A DNA stretch of 64,000 bases from Pegoplata infirma (taxonomy: Eukaryota; Arthropoda; Insecta; Diptera; Anthomyiidae): the NCBI GenBank assembly GCA_963921195.1, contig OY992536.1, positions 930,001-994,000 on the forward strand. The letters are read 5' to 3'. Made by a program: the position numbers and the translations under genes. Below, piece by piece: positions 57,191 to 64,000 of this stretch. A model generated the notes under the pieces. That model saw nothing but the letters and a program-made list of their open reading frames with translations, was not told the DNA's origin and made no database searches. The first letter of the stretch is position 1, and each line of letters begins with the position of its first letter.

Positions 57191-58529
57191 GAAGACGAAT
57201 TTTATATTATAATTTTTATAAAAAAAAATCTAACAAAAAATTAAAATGTATCTCCCTTATTTTACTGCATCCTCAAGAGCGCTCTTTTTAGGCGCTTGGT
57301 ATCGAATAAAAATAAATTGAGCTTTGAAAATCTTGAATATTTTTTGCTACTGGTACTAGCGGACTTATTTACTTTTTGGGGTCTTATCTTAGACCCATAT
57401 TTCTAAGCATTACATACGGATTGAGGAAGTAAGTATAAGTACCCCTAAACTGTGTTTGGATTGAATCTACAAATTGTTTAAAATGTTTAATAAAAAAATT
57501 AAAAACCCGAATGACTTTGTAATATTGAAACATACTTTATATGCTGTGAAATCGAAAAAAAAGGTTTGCTTACTTATTTGCATATGCATGTCAGTCTGTA
57601 ATTTTGGGGCGAATACACATGCAGTTTAACAAAACTACTGCACTCAAATTTAAAAATGCAAAATTGTATAATGTTTTATGCAAGAAAGTACAATTTTTTG
57701 TGGCAGAAAACAGAAAAGAAAACAAGAAAAAGGTATGTTTGTCTCCACTTAAAACCGGAAACAGGATTTGAGTAAAACCAACTCCGACTACAACATAAAA
57801 TATTTCACAGTAGGTATGCTTGCATGCTTTTTTACATCTCTTAAAAGTAAAAATGTCTATTAACAGAAGTGGGGTTTACGCCATACTATATTTTAATAAG
57901 AGTTTTAAGTGTATCATCACTTTAATGCAAACGGAAGTTTTTTTTACAGAAGAAAATCAATATTGAACATCATTTTAAACTCGTTAAAAATATCTTTCTT
58001 TTTTTGTTGATCGTACTGAGATAAGGGAAATGCAATTTAATATAATTCATCTTATTCAATAGAAAAAAAAAAATATTTTAAATTAGAAATTTTTTTTATT
58101 AAACACTTTTTTTGGATTTTAAAATTGTTGTGTTTTTCATTATAGATTTGTATTTTTTAACAAGCTGAAGCGCCCGGGTTTACACAGATATGAATAAGTA
58201 TCTAAATAACTTCTCCCCGGCGCCATCTATAGTGTCCAGTCATACATACCCCAGCGATATCTATCGGGTCCAAATTTTATCAAGAAACTTATTTTAGTTT
58301 AATACTTAAATATATTTTGTGAATTTTAGCCAAATTTTACCATAAATACAACAAATGGAATCATGGCGACAACAGCGCCACCTATCGAATCCAAATTTTA
58401 TCAGGAAATTTATTTCTGTTTAAAAATATATATTGTGCATTTCAGCCAAGTCCTTCCATAAATAACAAAAATTAAAATATTGCGACAAGAGCATCACCTA
58501 TCGGAATTTAAGTTAAGAGAGAAACCTGA
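57191..58529. other. unique and old-repeat sequence
   Basis: Bases 58210-58500 carry two variants of 'GCGCCA(T/C)CTAT ... CCAAATTTTATCA' (58221 and 58375), so part of this is a duplicated repeat. It continues after the nested hAT element at 59785 with TCGGTCCAGCAATTATTAAG. No gene is seen. Confidence 0.4.
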
Positions 58530-58537
58530 CTCCAGAC

Positions 58538-59776
58538 TAGGGATACCAAACGGGATTGACATTGACAAATCCCGGGATCTCGGGATTTTTTTGGAATTTT
58601 TCGGGATTTTTTGGATTTATTAAAAATAAACTTTTTTACGTTATATTTTTAATAAATTTTTTTATAATTAAATATTTAATTAATTCATAACTATTGAATA
58701 ATTATCGTAAAGTTTTCCATATTTAGCACAGAAAAACCGAAAATTTAGGAACAACTATGACCGATTTGAATAGATTCGAGCAATGTTCGTCTGTGAAAGA
58801 CAGTCGAATTTAAATGATTAGAAACTATGTTTTTTCAGTCGGCCTCTTTTGTAGACGTGGATATAAAATATTTGTTTTAATAATGATAAAATTGTAGTTA
58901 TAAATTTGTTACAATTTCTTGCGAGGGAATGTCCTCCGCCGATATATTTGTATTAATTGTCCTATTGGTTGGCGAATCACATTTCAACAGTTTCCTTCCC
59001 TTTACGATAAATGTTTACAAATAAATTTATTACGCTTAAGTAAGAGAATTTTATCATTTTTTACATAATTTTTTATATCCACGTCCACAAAAAGGGGCGA
59101 GACGAACAAAAATGTGTCATTTGCTTAACAAAAGTACAAATTAGTAAAAAAATTTGGGTTTTCAGAGGCTGTTTTGGTTATTTAATGGGGAAATTTTCCC
59201 CCATCCGCTCTTACTCATTTACGAACTAAAACTGTTAAAGAAAAACTTTACAAATGGATTACTAAATGCTCCCTTATCGGCAGCTAACTGTATATTAGGG
59301 TGAAAAAAAATGTTCCTTTGTTCGAATTTCAAAATCGTTTGGACCTGTGGGGTTCCTTTTAGAAAATCGGAAAGTTTCAAACAAAGTAAAAAATTTTTCA
59401 ATTTGTTCGGATTTTCCGATTTTTAAGTCAAAAAAGTAACCCTGACTCCGACGATTTTTAAATTTGAAAAAAGGAAAATTTTATTCACCCTTCTATAAAT
59501 TAATTAATACGCCCTTAAAATTAAATTATACTACAAAAGAGTAAGAGAAATTAAGCCAAAATTGCATTATTTGAAAGATATTCCAAACACCTTTCAAACG
59601 ATATCCATTTTGTCACCACCGGACAACGAGCACTGGAGCAATAATCTATTTTGGCTACAAAATTTGACAAAAAATCCCGAAATCCCGGAATCGAAAAAAA
59701 ACCCGGGATTCAGGATTTACCAATCCCGAAAAATCCCGGGATTTCGGTATTCGGGATTTCCCGTTTTTCATCCCTA
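58538..59776. mobile_element. hAT-type element, 1.24 kb, exact 8-bp duplication
   Basis: Ends TAGGGATACCAAACGGGAT and TTTCCCGTTTTTCATCCCTA are flanked by CTCCAGAC on both sides (58530-58537, 59777-59784). CCCGGGATTT-type words are clustered next to each end. It carries a smaller TAGGGTGAA element (59296-59494). No transposase remains. Confidence 0.93.
59296..59494. mobile_element. small MITE with TAGGGTGAA ends, nested
   Basis: TAGGGTGAAAAAAAATGTTCC and GGAAAATTTTATTCACCCTTC are inverted, with inner arms TTCGAATTTCAAAATCGTTTGG against CGACGATTTTTAAATTTG. The ends resemble those of 33932-35783 and 50049-53058. Confidence 0.75.
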
Positions 59777-59880
59777 CTCCAGACTTAACTAATATACTCT
59801 CCAAGTTTGGTGTCAGTCGGTCCAGCAATTATTAAGTTTTAGTAAAACTTACCCCGCACAAACGTCTTTATATATTAAGG

Positions 59881-59992
59881 GGGTTATTCATAATACCTTA
59901 AGTGTTCTTAAAGTAGGTTTATTTGACAAATATTCATGCAATATCAGTCAAATAAACGTACATTAGATTTAATTTACTCTTTATGAATAACC
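59881..59992. mobile_element. short hairpin MITE, copy 2
   Basis: GGTTATTCATAATACC and TTTATGAATAACC bound the inverted relative of 43168-43278. Confidence 0.88.
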
Positions 59993-60519
59993 AAGTAAGA
60001 AGACAAATTAATTTCAGATTTATTAAAATTATTATTTTTTAGGAGCTGTTGGCATTTTTATTTGAATAATTTCGCCCACCATCTTCTCGTGATACTCTCG
60101 ATAAAAACCCAATATTTTTTAAACCACAACACAAATAATTATTAGGGTTTTGTTATTTTATACTTGTCTATTATTACACATCTAAATGTGTTTCAGTCGT
60201 AAAAATAATTTTTAGAATTTTATATCCGATTTTTTTTTTTAATTTTTGTCTTTTTATTGTACGCTTTTATTATCTTTTATTTTATAGTTCGTAAATATCT
60301 ATCATGCTCTCGTATTCTTCTTTTATTCGCTCCGTCATTATAATCTCCTAGAATGAAATTTGTCATAAAAATAAAAATCTAAAGTATTGTATTATCATGA
60401 AATAACACCATTGTTTTTGATACAGTTGTTTGTTAAATAATGCCTGTGGTAAGATTTAGGTTTTGTTGTCGTGAGTTTATACTCGTTTAAATTAGGTTGA
60501 CATTTATTTATTTTTTTAT
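59993..60519. other. unique sequence
   Basis: No gene or repeat is recognised. Confidence 0.35.
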
Positions 60520-61510
60520 ACCCTCCACTCTAGTGATAGAGGGTATATATAAGTTTGTCATTCCGTTTGTAACACCTCGAAATATTGGTCTAGGACCCCA
60601 TAAAGTATATATATTTATGATCCTCGATCGATTTTAAGTCGATCTAGCGATGTCCGTCCGTCCGTCCGTCTGTCTGTCTGTCCGTCCGTAGAAAACACGC
60701 TAACTTTTGAAAGACTTTACAGATGCTACTGAAGTTTGGCATATATGTTTGTCATTTACCTGGTCAGGTTGGTATTGCAATCCAGCCAAATCGGTCCAGT
60801 GGTTCAAAAATTATGAGCAAAAGAGTAAATTTCGCCAAGGGTGTTTCGCGAATTTACGAGATAAAAAACACGATAACTTCCGAAAGACAATAATGAGACT
60901 ACTGAAGCTTGGCATGTATCTTTGCGGTTCCCCGGGTCTGTTTGGTATTAAATTTCAGCTCAATCGGTCCAGTAATTCAAAAGTTATAAGCAAAACCCTG
61001 AATTTCAGATTAGTTTTATCTAAAATGCCACGTGTTTTAACAAGTTTTAAAAGCATTGGTGGTAACTAAACAATGCTTTTCAAACTTGTTTAATTTTAAA
61101 GCAATGCTTTTCAAACTTGTTTAGTTTTAAAAGCATTGGTAACTTAAAAATTACACACGAAAAAAATTTTACACTCAAAAAAAATTTTACACTCAAAAAA
61201 AAATTTACACTGAAAAAAAAATTTAGTTTTTTTTTTTACAAAAATGACAATATTTTGTGTACATACGGACGTGCATTCACTCAGAAATATTTTTACAGTA
61301 AAAAAACATTGTACTCGAAAAAAATTTTACACTCAAAAAAAAAAAATTTGTAATTTTTTTTTTTTTTTTAAATGACAAAAAAAGAGTTTTTTACTCAAAA
61401 TAAAATATTTCGAATCAAAATTGTTAATTTTTTCACGTTAAAAAATGTACTACCATTTAAAAAAAATGTATTCATAGATTCGGCAAAGTCGAATTTAACT
61501 TTTCTACTTG
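60520..61510 (-). mobile_element. DINE-1 / mini-me-like copy
   Basis: It is inverted relative to 31505-32395. It starts with the hairpin ACCCTCCACTCTAGTGATAGAGGGT, carries GTCCGTCC/GTCTGTCT units at 60651-60690 and ends with hairpin TTCGGCAAAGTCGAA (61479-61493) and TTTAACTTTTCTACTTG. A local expansion of ACACTCAAAAAAAATTTT lies at 61170-61340. The apparent 120-codon ORF (60707-61069) lies wholly inside this element and has no family resemblance. Confidence 0.8.
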
Positions 61511-61779
61511 TTTTTGTTTGAAACCATTGTTTTTCTATCTTGGTTAACTAAAATATTTTCACTGTTATTTTAATTTATTGGTAATATCATAAAAATTATT
61601 TCATCGCGAAGCCGTTCAATAAATTTCCCAAATTCCTACGCAGTTACATAAACATCACACGAAAAAAAAATGTTGTAAATTTTGAATACCTTTGAACAAA
61701 AAATTACTCAATTTTGCACCAGTAAAAGTTTTAGAAAAAAAATTTTTCGTTTTTTTTTAATTGTGTCAAAAAATTTTAG

Positions 61780-61960
61780 CATCCAACCTGAATTAAATTA
61801 TTTCGCATAAGGCATAACGCCCAAAAATTTACAAAAAATTTATCAAGTTTTTTTTAAAGTTTAAAAAACTTCCACATTTTTTTTCTTTTACAAAATTGAA
61901 AAATTATTGGGCCTTACGCCTTACGCCTTACGCGACGGAATTTGATTTAGGTTGGACGCT
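61780..61960. repeat. imperfect palindrome
   Basis: GCATCCAACCTGAATTAAATT (61780) is mirrored by AATTTGATTTAGGTTGGACGC (61939-61959), and GCATAACGCCCAA by TTGGGCCTTACGCC. Confidence 0.7.
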
Positions 61961-64000
61961 TAAAGGCATATATAAATTTCATAAAGATGATTTCAATATT
62001 TTATATACATATACAAAAAACTATAAACTAAAAGACAATTCTAAAATCTAAGAGAATAAAAAAAGCTTTTAATTTTTTTATTAAATTATTCACTTAAATT
62101 TTATTAAAAACTTTTGAGTAAATTTTTAATTGCGTCAATTAAAAAATTACTCAATTTTAATTTGGAAATTTAAACAAGTAATTACTCAAAAATTTTTCTT
62201 CCACTTTTTTTTCTGTGCAACACTGCTCACATCAACTTTTTTCTATTAATAGACACTTGGCAACTTGAAAAAAATCCGTCATTAAGTTTTGGTTTGTCAG
62301 CAATTCTAAGTTTAAATTAGGAAAAAATATTTTAAATTAGAAATTTTATTAAAAAATATACTTAAAAACATGTCACCCTAGGGTTAAAACAATTTTCACA
62401 TTGTGCGATTGTAGCTATTTATTTATTTTTTGTATGTGTACCTTAACGGTTTGTTCGTAGGCCTTAAGGCACTAAACAAAAAAACACGTATGATATAAAT
62501 ATATAGGTGGATACATTTAGATCTCTAAATGATAAAACAAATACACACACAACAACCACACCAACAAAAAACGCGTTCATTCATCATTCTAATTTAAAGT
62601 TTATAGGTTATCTATCCATTGTGTAAATATTATTATCAGGACTACGCAGAGAAACATTTAAATAAAAAAAAATCCATTATCGGTAAAACGAAATTTTATT
62701 AAAGTTTTTGTGTTAAATGTGAATAAAATGTTATTTTAACATAATTTGGTTTACGAAACGGTAATAAACACTAAATGATAATAATTCGTTTCCAACTCTG
62801 GACTTTAGTTTTGATACCCTTATGACATATCGGCATAAAGACCCATTAGTCTGTCAAAGTAGAGGGGTTTGATTTTTTTATGATCCGGCTGCTCCTGTCC
62901 CATTCATTAAAAAAGTGTGTGCACACCAAAAATTGGAACAATCGGGCCACATTTAGAGGTCGCTCGAAATTTCGTCTTTTGGGTTTTGTATACAAAGTTA
63001 CAAGTTTATAGTGTAGAACTGTATTTCTGCTTTGTTTATTGGAGGGGTTCTTAAAATCAAAGATCACTTTTTATACCTGGAAGGCGTTTTTAATATCTAA
63101 AAATAAGTATGCAAAAATTTGGAGACAATCGAATTAAAATAACTCTTCTTTAGAGTAGGACCTCAACGGCCCTAATATTTTAAAAGTCAATTTCGTAGCG
63201 AAAGGGTTTATCCCACCAAAATTAAATTTTTAGTCGTTAATAAGCTAAAAATTTTTTGGTTTGTATGGCGAAAAAAATTTTTTGGGCAAAACTTTAATCC
63301 CCCAATTACACGGGTTAATTTTGTCCGATTTAAAAATTTTACAAAATTTTATTGAAACAGTATGTATACATAACAAAAAAAAATTAACACTTAAAAAAAA
63401 AACTTAACTGAAAAATACAATCTCTTTTCTTATAAGTTTAAGAAAAAATTATGGTCAAATCTTTTTAATCCTTTTTTTTAAATTATTGTTTTAGACATTT
63501 AGATTGTTTATCTGAAATTAACAAATTTTTCTACTGGCATATTTTCTCATGTGGCTTAAAATGGGTGTATTTTCAACAGATTTTTCTGCTAATTTGACGA
63601 AGGTTTTATTTTGAGTGTGGAAACACAATAAAGCACCCCCTTTAGTTATCCACTGTACAGTTTTTTTTTTTTTAAATTCCTTAAAATTGCTTTAGCAATT
63701 TAACTCCATTACATTGTGTGTTCCCAAAAAAAATATTGCTTAATCTATCAAACAATAGTTGTAAAAACAAACAATAATAACAAAAAGTCCTTGTATGTAA
63801 TGAATGTAAAAAGTTAAAAGGAATTGCAATTAATTTGATAAAGTTTATTTTTATTATTATTAGTCTATTTGATTTTATTTTATATCAATGAAAATTAATA
63901 TTCATCCGGTCCACAGAATGTATACATACATATACACAAATATATGTATTCTAGACGCTTTTCTATTTCCTGCAGCATTATAATTAATCACCTGAAAAAT
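61961..64000. other. A+T-rich sequence to the window edge
   Basis: Bases 63140-63300 contain TTATCCCACCAAAAT and TTTGGTTTGTATGG as in the arms of 10340-10913, a diverged relative. Otherwise no gene, array or clear element was found. Confidence 0.4.

Noticed and set aside
33932..59776. Classifying all TA-adjacent inverted-repeat elements as Tc1/mariner
   Set aside because: For several, an 8-base duplication outside a TAG-starting end is exact or nearly so, which fits hAT better; TA is then part of the element end.
60707..61069. 120-codon ORF as a possible gene
   Set aside because: It lies entirely in a mini-me copy, matches non-coding sequence in the inverted copy at 31505-32395 and carries no known motif.

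Overview
This is a very A+T-rich eukaryotic window (insect, order Diptera; a calyptrate fly with a repeat-rich genome, such as a blowfly or house fly, is my inference). Only one host protein-coding exon can be supported in 64 kb: the first coding exon of nicotinic acetylcholine receptor subunit alpha2 (the SAD / nAChRalpha2 type), minus strand, 529-753. It has a signal peptide, the start of the mature ligand-binding domain and a perfect GTAAGT splice donor. The rest of the gene lies beyond the left edge. Bases 1-528 are therefore intron 1, and everything to the right of 753 is 5' flank, 5' UTR intron or intergenic DNA. A compact block at 843-922 just upstream of the start codon carries two CACGTG E-boxes, a CRE half-site and a full palindromic TGACGTCA CRE. 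It is the best promoter/regulatory candidate in the window.

The remaining ~63 kb is a layered deposit of transposable elements, nearly all non-autonomous. Ends and target-site duplications can be read directly for many of them. They include hAT-type elements with TAG-starting ends and 8-bp duplications, several being almost perfect palindromes (8220-10072, 10340-10913, 49345-49918, 50049-53058, 54218-55192, 58538-59776). There is also a complete internally deleted piggyBac element with TTAA duplications and the asymmetric piggyBac terminal architecture (41743-42505). A Foldback-like element has arms made of a 15-bp tandem repeat and a 9-bp duplication (27810-29118). Other classes are a pogo/Tigger-like MITE, a mariner-like MITE with a CTCCGTCCC end, many MITEs ending CACTCAAAA with TA duplications, five copies of a DINE-1/mini-me-like element with a (GTCY)n microsatellite, and a decayed non-LTR retrotransposon RNase H remnant (17490-18195).

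Two groups are harder to classify. One is a four-copy family of palindromic elements with a one-sided tail and 13-16 bp direct repeats (copies at about 31, 39840, 50658 and 55660), which mixes DNA-transposon-like inverted arms with retrotransposon-like duplications. The other is a set of tRNA-like modules with A-box/B-box motifs at six places, at least one of them inside an element bounded by inverted repeats. Nesting is common: the copy at 39840 lies inside a putative 3.6-kb hAT element, and a hAT palindrome has landed inside a mini-me copy. Short unique islands between elements hold microsatellites but no recognisable gene. No rRNA, confident tRNA gene or CRISPR array was seen.
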